Shown: piece by piece, positions 15,766 through 24,300 of the stretch
Layout of the letters: each line of letters begins with the position of its first letter
Numbering within the stretch: the first letter of the stretch is position 1
Origin: Actinomycetes bacterium
GTDB taxonomy: Bacteria > Actinomycetota > Actinomycetes > Mycobacteriales > Cryptosporangiaceae
Direction: 5' to 3'
Assembly: GCA_025963185.1 (NCBI GenBank)
Contig: JAOPVE010000544.1
Location: forward strand, 1-48,966
Length of the DNA stretch: 48,966 bases
Program-made: the position numbers and the translations under genes
The notes under the pieces: model-generated
Told to the model about the DNA's origin: nothing
Database searches by the model: none
Seen by the model: the letters and a program-made list of their open reading frames with translations, nothing else

Positions 15766-16545
15766 TCAGCGGGCGGGGGCGGGCTTGCGCTTGGGCTTGG
15801 CCGGGGGCGTCCTGGGCTGGTGGTTGTGCGGCTGCTGGTTGTGGGGCTGCGGGGTTTTGGCCTGCTCGTTCGTGGGGTCCGCGGGTGCCTTCGGTGCGGG
15901 CACGGCGGGGCGGCGGCGGGTGATCGCCAGCAGCACGCCGGCGGCGGCGAGTGCCAGCAGGGCGGCCACGGCGAGCACCAGGGCGAGGGCCGCCCGGGAG
16001 CGGGCCAGGGAGTCGAGGCCGGCCTTGCCCGCGGATCCGCTGAGTGGTGGCGCGGCGGCGACCTGTCCCCCCGCCGGTGCCGCCGGAGTGCCCGAGGTGG
16101 TGACCGTGAGGACCGGAGCAGGCGTGTCGGATCCTGGCGCGCCGGTCCACGACTCGGACTCGCGCTGGTACCGCTGGACGGCCTTGAACGCGAGCGAGGT
16201 GGCCGCCGCCGGGGTCCGGCCACGCAGCGCGAACGTGCCGAACGTCTTCGGCGGGATCGCCCCGCCAGTCCAGTGGACCGCCCGCGCGGTGCCGTCCGGG
16301 TTGGCGTCCACCGTGGTCTTCCAGCCCGGCAACTGCTCGGCGTAGCCCAGCACGAACCCGGACGGCAGCGTCACGTCGAGGCCGATCGTGTCCTGGTCGG
16401 CGCGCTCGTTGGGCACGGTCAGCGTGTACGTGGCGTACTGCTTGACCGCCGCGGTCGCCGGGCTGATCTCGACGTGCGCCGACGCGGGGACGGCCGGCAG
16501 CAGCACGGCGCCGGCGGCGAGGGCGAGAACGGTGATCCTGCGCAT
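15766..16545 (-). CDS. YcnI-like (DUF1775) copper-associated membrane-anchored protein
   Basis: 259 aa from an ATG with AGGAGG upstream. The signal peptide ends PASA, so the mature N-terminus is HVEISPATA; the N-terminal His is the copper ligand in studied YcnI proteins. The domain continues with TVPNERADQDTIGLDVTLP, PGWKTTVD and VHWTGGAIPP. A linker then leads to one transmembrane helix (about residues 195-216) and a cytoplasmic tail rich in Asn/Gln/His and Lys/Pro (QPHNQQPHNHQP). It is the last gene of the copC-copD operon and probably buffers or delivers copper at the membrane surface. The His-containing cytoplasmic tail is unusual. Confidence 0.9.
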   Translation of the reverse strand: MRRITVLALAAGAVLLPAVPASAHVEISPATAAVKQYATYTLTVPNERADQDTIGLDVTLPSGFVLGYAEQLPGWKTTVDANPDGTARAVHWTGGAIPPKTFGTFALRGRTPAAATSLAFKAVQRYQRESESWTGAPGSDTPAPVLTVTTSGTPAAPAGGQVAAAPPLSGSAGKAGLDSLARSRAALALVLAVAALLALAAAGVLLAITRRRPAVPAPKAPADPTNEQAKTPQPHNQQPHNHQPRTPPAKPKRKPAPAR

Positions 16546-16568
16546 GGGGTGCTCCTCCTGAGGGGCGA

Positions 16569-18320
16569 TCACTGCGGAACGGTGACGGGCACCGGGATCA
16601 CCACGGGCGATCCGAGCCGGTTGAACGTCGTGGTCAGCTGGTACTTGCCGGGGTCCACGAGCAGCCGCCCGGTGGTCCAGCGGCCCTCGCCGGAGATCAG
16701 CAGCGGGACGGTCCTGGCGACGCCGTCCGGGCCGCGCAGGCTCGCCGAGGCGGCCGGGGCGCTCGCCGGAGTGGCCTCGGTGAACAGCGCGATGGTGAAC
16801 ACGGTCGCCGCGTCGGCGCCCTCGCCCACCCGCTCGGTCTGCACGTCGGCCTCGAAACCCACCGATTCGGCGCGCGCGGTGGTGATCCGGGCCGCCGATC
16901 CGCCGCCCGCCCCGCCACCGGGCGCCACCGAGGGGTCCGGGGGGGCGGTCGCCGACATCAGCGCGGCAACGGCGACAAGCCCCAAAGCCAACCCAAGCTC
17001 GATGCGGATCGCCGAGCGCAGCTCGTCCGCGGCCGCGATCCGCCTGGTCAGCGCGGCGACCCGGCCGGCCAGCATCGGCACGAAGGTCAGGGCGCTGGCC
17101 GCCGCGAACAACAGCACCGTGGCGAACAGGGCCAGCTTCACGGTCAGTTCGATGCCCCAGGACGAGCCGCCGAAGTCGCGGATCTCGTCGATCCGGAGCA
17201 GGGTCGCGTACCCGCCCGTGGTGAGCAGGACCAGCATCGCGAGCTGGGCGACGATCGAGAACCTCGCCGAGAGCTGACCCGCCAGATCCCCGACGGCGGC
17301 CTTGTCCCGGCCGCCGAGTTCGCGCGCGGCGGGCAGCCCGGCCAGGGCGAGCCCGAGCAGGCCACCGGCCCACAGCGCGGCGGCGGCGAGGTGCAGCGCG
17401 TCGAACCCGATCGCGACCACCGAGTCGCTGGCGGCGGCGGCCGCGTGGCTGGACAGGGAGAACGTTCCCAGGGCGAGGGTGGCGGCGGCGAGCGCCGGGC
17501 CGATCCCCCGCTTGACCGCGAGCGCCAGCGCGGCCGCGAGCGCGATCAGGACGAGCCGGGCGAGCAGCAGCTCGCCGGTCCGGCTCACGGCCAGGAACTG
17601 CGGGACCAGGGTGACGGCCCTGGTCAGGGGGGCGGCGGCCGACTGGGCCACGGTGTCGACGGCGATCGCGAGGGTGCCCACGATCGCTGCCGCTGCGGAT
17701 CCGGCGACTGGCCTGCGGATCCGGCGGGCGAGCAGCGGACCGATCCGCGCCTCGGGATCCCGCCGCAACCGGACCATGACCAGCGGAAATGCCAGCAGGC
17801 CCAGGAGGGCGAGCGCGCCGCTCACGGCGACCGCCCGGCCGGTGGCCCCGAGCACGGACGGCCCGCTCGGCGCGGCGGCCTGCGTGCTGGTCAGCGGGGC
17901 CGAGGCCGACTTGTTGGCGAATCGGAACTCACCGGACACCGCATGGCCGTCGATCGAGATCACGTGCCAGCGGACCGCGTAGGTCCCCGGCAGGAGCCCC
18001 CTCGGCAGCGGCGCGGTGATCGTGTCCGCGGCGGACCGGTCCCGCTGGGCCGCCGTGGCGATCGGCTTGCCGTCCGGCCCGAGCACCCGGATCGCGTCCG
18101 CGGTCACCTCGACCGGCTCGGAGAACTGCAACCGGACGGTCCCCGGCGCCGACGGCGTGACCGTCCCGGCGGCGGGAGTGGTCGTCAGCAGCGCCGCGTG
18201 TGCGGACGCGGGAGCGGCGGGCGCGAGCAGGGCCAGCGCGGCGACCGCGAGTACGGCGAGCAGCCGCCCGGCCATCCGGGGCGCGCGTGTGGTGGTGACG
18301 TGGAGTTTCGGCACACCCAC
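16569..18320 (-). CDS. CopC-CopD fusion (YcnJ-like) copper import/resistance protein
   Basis: About 583 aa. I chose the GTG at 18320 because GGAGG lies 5 nt upstream; an ATG at 18275 would still keep the signal peptide (LLAVLAVAALALLAPAAPASA). The mature CopC domain starts HAALLTTTPAAG with N-terminal His and has SIDGHAVSGEFRF near its end. CopD follows with about eight membrane helices, including YATLLRIDEIRDFGGSSWG. The last 110 residues form an extra beta-rich extracytoplasmic domain (FEADVQTERV ... GEGRWTTGRLLVDPGKYQL), like YtkA/FixH. It lies in an operon with YcnI-like and FixH-like genes. Family known to handle periplasmic or surface copper; direction of transport not shown. Confidence 0.92.
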   Translation of the reverse strand: MGVPKLHVTTTRAPRMAGRLLAVLAVAALALLAPAAPASAHAALLTTTPAAGTVTPSAPGTVRLQFSEPVEVTADAIRVLGPDGKPIATAAQRDRSAADTITAPLPRGLLPGTYAVRWHVISIDGHAVSGEFRFANKSASAPLTSTQAAAPSGPSVLGATGRAVAVSGALALLGLLAFPLVMVRLRRDPEARIGPLLARRIRRPVAGSAAAAIVGTLAIAVDTVAQSAAAPLTRAVTLVPQFLAVSRTGELLLARLVLIALAAALALAVKRGIGPALAAATLALGTFSLSSHAAAAASDSVVAIGFDALHLAAAALWAGGLLGLALAGLPAARELGGRDKAAVGDLAGQLSARFSIVAQLAMLVLLTTGGYATLLRIDEIRDFGGSSWGIELTVKLALFATVLLFAAASALTFVPMLAGRVAALTRRIAAADELRSAIRIELGLALGLVAVAALMSATAPPDPSVAPGGGAGGGSAARITTARAESVGFEADVQTERVGEGADAATVFTIALFTEATPASAPAASASLRGPDGVARTVPLLISGEGRWTTGRLLVDPGKYQLTTTFNRLGSPVVIPVPVTVPQ

Positions 18321-18356
18321 CAGAGCCTCCGAACTGCCCCCTGATCCCCCGCCAAA

Positions 18357-18414
18357 CCGCGAAGTGTGTCGCGCCGGGCCGGTCGGGACCGGCGTAACGG
18401 CACGCACTTCGCGG
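18357..18414. repeat. Intergenic palindrome, family A variant (copy 6)
   Basis: Arms CCGCGAAGTG / CACTTCGCGG with the usual inner GGCCGGTCGGGACCGGC. The right arm reads AACGGCACGCACTTC, so it belongs to the GTGCCGT sub-type with the copy at 40.8 kb. It follows the FixH-like stop by 13 bp, inside the presumed operon. Confidence 0.8.
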
Positions 18415-18426
18415 ACGGACGGGCGG

Positions 18427-18894
18427 TCAGGCGGCGGCGGGGGTGCGGCGGCGGGTCACGGTGAGGGCCGCGGCGCCGATCAGGGCCAGGACCGCCAGAC
18501 CGCCGGACAAGGGCAGCCACGGGATCGGAGACGACGGCGCGGGCACGGTCACCGTCGCCCGGCCGGACCCCTTCGACGCCCCGGACGCCCGGACCGTGAG
18601 CTCCCACCGCCCGGCGGGCAGCACCGCGCGCCCCGAGAACACCCCGGGCTGCCCCGCCTTCGCCATCGGGATCGTCACCGAGCGCGACCCGGACCGGGCC
18701 GTGGCGCTGATCGACGAGGTGCCGTTCGGATCCCCATCGAGGTAGCTGATCACCGCACGGACCTCGGTCGCCCCACCCCTGAGCTGGGCCGACGCGTCGA
18801 CGAGCGACACCGGGCCGTGCGCCTGGGCGGGCGCCCCCAGGACGGCGAGCGCGGCGGCGAACAGCACAAACAGTGAGGCGAGGCGAAGAGGCAT
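18427..18894 (-). CDS. FixH/YtkA-like secreted membrane-anchored protein
   Basis: 155 aa from ATG; an upstream in-frame TTG at 18915 is possible. Signal peptide (LASLFVLFAAALAVLGAPAQA), mature start HGPVSLVDASA, then one immunoglobulin-like beta domain (VRAVISYLDGDPNG ... GVFSGRAVLPAGRWELTVRA). This matches the YtkA/FixH type and resembles the C-terminal domain of the CopC-CopD fusion next door. A C-terminal helix (LSGGLAVLALIGAAALTV) anchors it before RRRTPAAA. It starts 34 bp after ccmD ends, which links the ccm and copper genes in one transcript. Confidence 0.8.
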   Translation of the reverse strand: MPLRLASLFVLFAAALAVLGAPAQAHGPVSLVDASAQLRGGATEVRAVISYLDGDPNGTSSISATARSGSRSVTIPMAKAGQPGVFSGRAVLPAGRWELTVRASGASKGSGRATVTVPAPSSPIPWLPLSGGLAVLALIGAAALTVTRRRTPAAA

Positions 18895-18928
18895 ACCGGC
18901 AGGATCCGCCGTCAAGCTCTGGAAAACC

Positions 18929-19057
18929 TCACGGCTCGTCGGCGGACGCGGACCGCTTGCGCGCCTTCCCGGCCCGCCGCTGCATGCGCAGGGCCATCCC
19001 GGTGAGGACCGCGAACACGAACACGTACCCGGCGATCATGTAGGCGGCATCACGCAC
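18929..19057 (-). CDS. ccmD: CcmD-like small heme-exporter subunit
   Basis: 42 aa from a GTG that overlaps the end of ccmC by 8 bp. The product VRDAAYMIAGYVFVFAVLT continues GMALRMQRR and a Lys/Arg-rich cytoplasmic tail: a single helix followed by basic residues, as in CcmD (typically 40-70 aa with a start like RxAxYV and a helix). It is too short to be found by usual ORF cut-offs. Position directly after ccmC is the standard ccmABCD order. In studied systems CcmD helps release heme-loaded CcmE; no ccmE is visible here. Confidence 0.75.
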   Translation of the reverse strand: MRDAAYMIAGYVFVFAVLTGMALRMQRRAGKARKRSASADEP

Positions 19058-19790
19058 GCGCGCCCACCCCCGGACGGGCCCGCCCTGGCACCACCCGCGG
19101 CGCCGGCCGGTGCCGGACGCTGGCCCAGGCGTCCCGGCGGGCGCGTTCTTCGAGGTTCCCGAGCTGGACCCGGGCGCCGGTGAGATGCAGGAAGCCGACG
19201 GCGAAGGCGGCCGTGCCGAGCACGAGGCAGGCGATCGCGGCGGCGGTCGGCGCGGGCCGGGTGAGCTGGGCTTCGAGGGTGACCGGGCGCCAGGCGGCGA
19301 TCGACGCGTAGACCCCGGCGACGGCCGGGAAGGCGGCGAGCCCGGCCACGGCCGCCCAGCGGGCGGTCCGGTCGGGATTGTGCTGCAACCGCCGGATCGC
19401 CAGGTAGCCCCCGTACACCGCGGCGAGCACGGCGATGGTCCCCGCGAGCGGGTCGGAGGTCCACCAGCGGTGCTCGGCCGCCTGGCTCCAGAGCGCGCCG
19501 ACGAGGGCCGCGAGCAGGGCGAACGCGAATCCGGTCTCGGCCGCGGCGGCGGCGAGCCGGTCGGCGCTCGCCGATCCGGTGCGCAGGTGGGCGACGCTGG
19601 CGATCAGCACGACGGCCGATCCGGCGAACGCGACGACCGCGAGCGGGGCCTGGAGGTAGCTGAGCCGCTCGACCGGATCCCCGGCGGGCGCGATGAGTAC
19701 CGAGGTCAGGGTGCTCGCCGCGAGGGCCGCGACCGTGGCCCGGCCGAGCACCCGCTTGCCGGTGAGCGGCGCGGGACGGGCTCTGCGCAT
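19050..19790 (-). CDS. ccmC: CcmC-like heme exporter/handling protein
   Basis: 246 aa, six predicted helices. Between two of them lies GALWSQAAEHRWWTSDPL, matching the Trp-rich WWD heme-handling motif of CcmC/CcsA proteins in shortened form. Conserved His candidates flank it (HLRTGSAS, HRWW, HLTGARV). The start lies 1 nt after the ccmB stop. The role in known systems is to present heme on the outer face of the membrane. The WWD is weaker than in proteobacterial CcmC, so substrate handling could differ. Confidence 0.82.
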   Translation of the reverse strand: MRRARPAPLTGKRVLGRATVAALAASTLTSVLIAPAGDPVERLSYLQAPLAVVAFAGSAVVLIASVAHLRTGSASADRLAAAAAETGFAFALLAALVGALWSQAAEHRWWTSDPLAGTIAVLAAVYGGYLAIRRLQHNPDRTARWAAVAGLAAFPAVAGVYASIAAWRPVTLEAQLTRPAPTAAAIACLVLGTAAFAVGFLHLTGARVQLGNLEERARRDAWASVRHRPAPRVVPGRARPGVGARA

Positions 19791-19791
19791 G

Positions 19792-20433
19792 TCAGTCCTC
19801 CACGACGTGCCGGGCGGCGAGCGCCCCGACGGCGAGCACCCCGGCGTCGAACAGCAGGATCAGCGGCAGCCAGAGCCCGGCGTGGCCCTCGCCGGCCTTG
19901 ATCGCGAACACCGGCACGGGAGCGGCGGCCGGGAGCATGAGCAGCGGCAGGGTGGCTCCCCGGGCGTGCGCCGACTCGGTCATCAGCCCGAACAGCGCCC
20001 CGACAGCGGCGAGCCCCACCGTCCCGAGGATCGCGGCCGTGATCCCGGCAACGGACGGCGGCCCGGCGAACACGGCGGCGGCCACCAGCAGCACGGCCTG
20101 CACCACCAGCAGTTCGGCGGCGAGCGCGAGCACCTTGCCGAGATAGATGGCGGATCGCCGGACGGGCGCGAGCAGCAGCCCCTCCAGCGCCCCGTCCTCG
20201 CTCTCGGCGTCGTGGGCGCGCTTGAGGGCGAGGACCGTGGCGAAGACGACGGTGATCCACCCCAGCGCCGGGACGGTCTGCGCGGTGCGGGCCGGATCCG
20301 GGGCGGCGACCACGGCGAACGCCACGATCAGGGCGCCGGCCAGCGGGAGGACGGACCCGGCGATCCGGTGGCCACGGGCCTCGATCCGCAGGTCCTTGGC
20401 GGCGACCGCGGTGGCCTCGGTGAACAGGGTCAC
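19792..20433 (-). CDS. ccmB: CcmB-like ABC-transporter membrane subunit
   Basis: 213 aa from a GTG overlapping the ccmA stop (GTGA); family members are about 220 aa. It begins EATAVAAKDLRIEARG and has six helices, including IVAFAVVAAPDP and LGWITVVFATVLALKRAH. The sequence RAHDAESEDGALEGLLLAPV is characteristic of CcmB (compare the E-x-G-x-L-E-x-L-x-x-SP element). It would form the channel with CcmA. Confidence 0.87.
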   Translation of the reverse strand: MTLFTEATAVAAKDLRIEARGHRIAGSVLPLAGALIVAFAVVAAPDPARTAQTVPALGWITVVFATVLALKRAHDAESEDGALEGLLLAPVRRSAIYLGKVLALAAELLVVQAVLLVAAAVFAGPPSVAGITAAILGTVGLAAVGALFGLMTESAHARGATLPLLMLPAAAPVPVFAIKAGEGHAGLWLPLILLFDAGVLAVGALAARHVVED

Positions 20434-21176
20434 GGGCGGCCGGTCCCGTAGAGGGGCTGGCGGCGGTCCGCGGTGAGCTCGCCGTTGAACAGGGTGAGCA
20501 CGCGGGTGGTCCGGAACGTGGGCGGCCGGAAACCGGTGGTGGCGAGCACCGCGCCCCCGTGGGCGGCGACCTCGGTGACCAGGGATTCGACGATCGCCGC
20601 CGCGTCGGGGTCGAGCCCGGCGCACGGCTCGTCGAGCAGCAGCAGCTCGGGCCGGCGCAGGTAGCACCGGGCGAGCGCGAGGCGCTGGCGCATCCCCGGG
20701 GAGAACCCCCGCACCGGATCGCTGTGCAGGCAGAGCAGTCCCACCCGGTCGAGGGCGGCGGCTACCCCGGCCCGCGGGACCCCGTTCATCCGGCACCAGA
20801 AGCGCAGGTTCTCGGCGGCCGTGAGGTCGAGGTAGCAGCGGGTGGTATCGCCGATGAGCTCGGTGTCCAGCCGGATCGCGGCCCGCCCCTCGGGGGTGCC
20901 GAGGTCGTGCCCGAGGATCCAGCCGCCGCCGCTGGTGGGGGTGAGGGCGGTGGCGATGACCCGGAGCAGGGTGGACTTGCCGGATCCGTTCGGCCCCCGC
21001 ACGAGCAGCGCCTCGCCGCGCTCGACGGACAGGGTGATGTCGCTGATCCCGGGGACGTGGCCGTAGTGCCGGGAGATCCGGTCGAGGTACACCGCGGCGC
21101 GCCCCGGTGCGGGCGCGGGGGGCGGCGGGGTGGTGCGGGGCTCGGCAGCCCGGCGGGTCATCGTCCAGCTACGCAT
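20430..21176 (-). CDS. ccmA: CcmA-like ABC-transporter ATPase
   Basis: 248 aa from the ATG at 21176 with AGGG close by; further ATGs at 21194 and 21161 are possible. Walker A GPNGSGKST, a Q-loop region with LDTELIGDTTRCYLDLT, signature FSPGMRQRLALAR, Walker B ELLLLDEPCAGLDPDA and an H-loop position occupied by T/G (GAVLATTGF). First gene of ccmABCD. The missing switch His is worth noting: CcmA proteins commonly have His there. Confidence 0.88.
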   Translation of the reverse strand: MRSWTMTRRAAEPRTTPPPPAPAPGRAAVYLDRISRHYGHVPGISDITLSVERGEALLVRGPNGSGKSTLLRVIATALTPTSGGGWILGHDLGTPEGRAAIRLDTELIGDTTRCYLDLTAAENLRFWCRMNGVPRAGVAAALDRVGLLCLHSDPVRGFSPGMRQRLALARCYLRRPELLLLDEPCAGLDPDAAAIVESLVTEVAAHGGAVLATTGFRPPTFRTTRVLTLFNGELTADRRQPLYGTGRP

Positions 21177-21236
21177 AAGCCCTGATTGTGACATTACGGC
21201 CACCGCGCCGCCGCCAGGCGCGCCCGCACCCCCCAA

Positions 21237-21284
21237 AAGTGCGGTAACCCCGGCCGGTCAGAACCGGCCGGGGTTACCGCACTT
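21237..21284. repeat. Intergenic palindrome, family A copy 4 (perfect hairpin)
   Basis: Perfect 22-bp arms, AAGTGCGGTAACCCCGGCCG plus GT and complement, with a CAGA tetraloop. It begins 30 bp after the multicopper oxidase stop and precedes ccmA, so it probably ends the oxidase transcript. It is the most regular copy in the window. Confidence 0.92.
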
Positions 21285-21314
21285 CGCCAAGGGTGGCCCG
21301 CGGGTGGGATCAGG

Positions 21315-24300
21315 TCAGGACAGCACCGCCAGGCCGTCCAGATCGATCCGCGTTCCCGTGGCCTGGGGCCTCTTGGTACCCAGGACCGTGACCTTCACGG
21401 TGTGGGATCCCGACGCCAGCCCGGTACCGAGCACCCGGGCGCCCTTCGCCGACGCGCTGGCGTAGAAGTCCTGGTCGGACTCGATGCCGTCGACGGCGAT
21501 CCGTGCGATGCCCTGGCCCATCCCCGTCGCCGAGAGCAGCGCGAGGCTGGACCCGGACGGCACGGAGAACGAGGCCGTGGCCGCCGACGAGGCGAAGACC
21601 GCCCTGCCGCCGGAGTAACTGCTGGCCGCCGCGTTGGACCAGGTCCCGGTGCGGATCGCCGCCGTTTCCTGCAGCAGCGACACCGTCCGGGCCACGCCCG
21701 TGACCTCCAGCGTGCTGTTGCCCGCCTTGTCCTTGGCCTTGACCGAGAACGCGTACGTGTGGCCGGGGGCCAGCGACAGCGTCGTCGACGTGGCCGTCGC
21801 GGACGGCAGGGTCAGCGTCGACCAGGTGCCGTCCGTGGACTGCCGGATCGTGTACCCGGCGATCCCGGACCGGTCACTCGCCGACCAGGACAGGCTGACC
21901 GGCACCCCGGTCGCCCCCGACCCGCCCGGCTTGAGCACCGGGACCGGCACCGTGAACAGCTGCGGAGCGGTCTTGTCCGTTCCGGTACCGACGGGGAGCG
22001 TGTACTGCTGCTCACCGATCGCCGAGGCGTTGCCGGCCACGTCGACCGCCTGGTAGCGCAACCGCACCGAGGCCGTGACCGGGATCGGCGAGGTGTACGG
22101 CACCGCGTCCGCCGGGGCGGATCCGTCGAGGCTGTAGTACACCGGTCCCGGCTCGGACGAGGTGAGCGTGACCAGCCCGTTCGCCATCGTGGCCGACACC
22201 GTCGGTGCCGTGGTGTCCACGGTGAACGTCCGGGTGGCCGCGGCCCCGTACACCCGGTCCGGGCTGAGCGGCCGGACCTTGAACGTGTACGTCCCGTCCG
22301 CCTCGCCCTGGTAGCCCATCGGGGACCGGCACGGTACGAACTGGTCCGCCCCGGTGGAGAGCGAGCAGGCGAACGCCGTGTCCGGGGTGTCGGACGTGAA
22401 CGAGAACGACATGTCCTTGCTGGTGGTCAGGCCCGACGGTCCCGAGGTGACGGTCGCCACGGGGACGACCGGCGCGGGCAGGGCCAGGCACTGGAGCTGC
22501 ATGCCGGCCGGAGGACAGGCCGCGGGCTTCGGAAGCACCCGCTGCAGGCCCCACATGCCGGCCTCGGTGAACGGCCTGCGCATGTCGCCGTAGTAGTAGT
22601 CGCCCGGCTGGTGGCCGATGCCACCTGCTCCGCCGAGCACGTGCGCGGTGACCATCTCCCACGGGCCGACGCCCTTGGCCTCCACCGACTGCCCGTCCGG
22701 CGTCAGCGCGTCCTGGAGCCAGGACAGGCCGCCGAGGCTGAACACGTGCGTCTGCTCGCTGCCCGGCGCGACCAATGCGTGCACCGTCAGCGGATCCCCC
22801 GCGTACGACTGCATGATCGGCGTTGCCGGGTCACCGAACGCCGCGGACGAGAACGCGTCGGCACGGTTCAGATCCCTGGGCGCGTTCTGGTAGTTGAGCA
22901 GCGCGTTCTCGGGCTTGTCGAGCACCGTGCGGTACGGCATGAAGCTCGACCCGATCTGCGGATCGCTGTCCGCCATGATCACCGAGAAGTCCCGGTAGTC
23001 GCCCTTGCCCGGCACGTGGACCACCACGGCACGGCCCAGGTTCGTCTCGGCACCCGACAGCGGATCGGTGAACGTCGACCCGCGGGGGGCCACCGTGAAG
23101 GATCCGTACAGGCCCTGCTTGTCGAGCCCGTTCCCGGCGAGGTCCGTGATGGATCCGCCGCCGATCCGGGCGTCGTCCGCCGAGTAGGTGTAGGTGCGCG
23201 AGGCACCGTCCGGGATCGTCGTGTCGGGGTTCCAGCCCACCGCGGATCCGCTGGACGCGGAGTCGGTGGTCAGGCCGGACAGGTGGAACGAGACCCTGCC
23301 CTGCTTCGCCGAGTTCGTCACCTTGACCTGCACACAGTCACCCACGGCCACGTGCAGGATCAGCGGATCCGGCCGGGTGGTTCCGGCGATCACCCCCGCG
23401 GCTATCGAACTGGGCACGAACGCCAGCTTCGCTCCGGCAAGCTGGCTCTTCACCGGGACGGCCGTCACGTCGAACGCACGGACGTTGGCTCCGGGCGCGC
23501 ACGGGCTCGTCGCCGTCCCCGCCACGGGTGGCCGCCCGCCGGTCTGGGTGGGCAGCGCCGCCACGGTCCCCGGCGTGGTCGCGCCAGGTAGTGGCCGCAG
23601 GTAGTTCGGATCGCCCGGATCGCTGGTCACCTTGCCGGGCAGCACCCGGATCAGTCCCCAGGCACCGTCGGCTGTTCGCCGGTTGATGCCGTTGAAGTAC
23701 AGGTAGTCACCTGGTGTGCCGTTCTTGCCACCGGCCCCACCCCCGAGGATCACCGAGAACTTCTCCGAGATCCCGTAGTGGATCGTGTCGGTGGTGCTCG
23801 CCTTCGCGGTCGAGTCCGGGTTCGTATACCGGTTCTCCAGCGAGAAGTTGTGCCCGTCGACGTGCAGGGTGTCGACCGTCGCGCCGACGTTGACGGTCCG
23901 GATCACCACCGGATCCTTCGGATAGGCCCGGGGCAGCGGGGTGATCGGATCCCCGTACTTGTACGAGCTGTACTTCAGCGACGAGTCGCCGGTGCCGTCG
24001 GTTCTGTCGGCGAGCGGGTTGGCCCGCATGTTCAGCGTCGAGTCCAGGGTGTTCCCGAAGCCCTTGTCGATGGTCAGCAGCGCGAGTTCGCGGTAGCTGC
24101 CCTTGACTCCGGCGGCCGGGGCCAGCGCGCTGGTGGTGTGGATGTCCACGATGGGTCCCGAGTCGACCTCGGCACCGCTGCGCGGGTCGTGGTAGGTCGA
24201 TCCCCTGGGCTCGATGATGAGCTGGCTGACCAGTCCGTGGGCCCAGGTGTGGATCCCGTCGACGTGGTCGTGCCAGAAGATGTTGTCCAGGTCGACGTCC

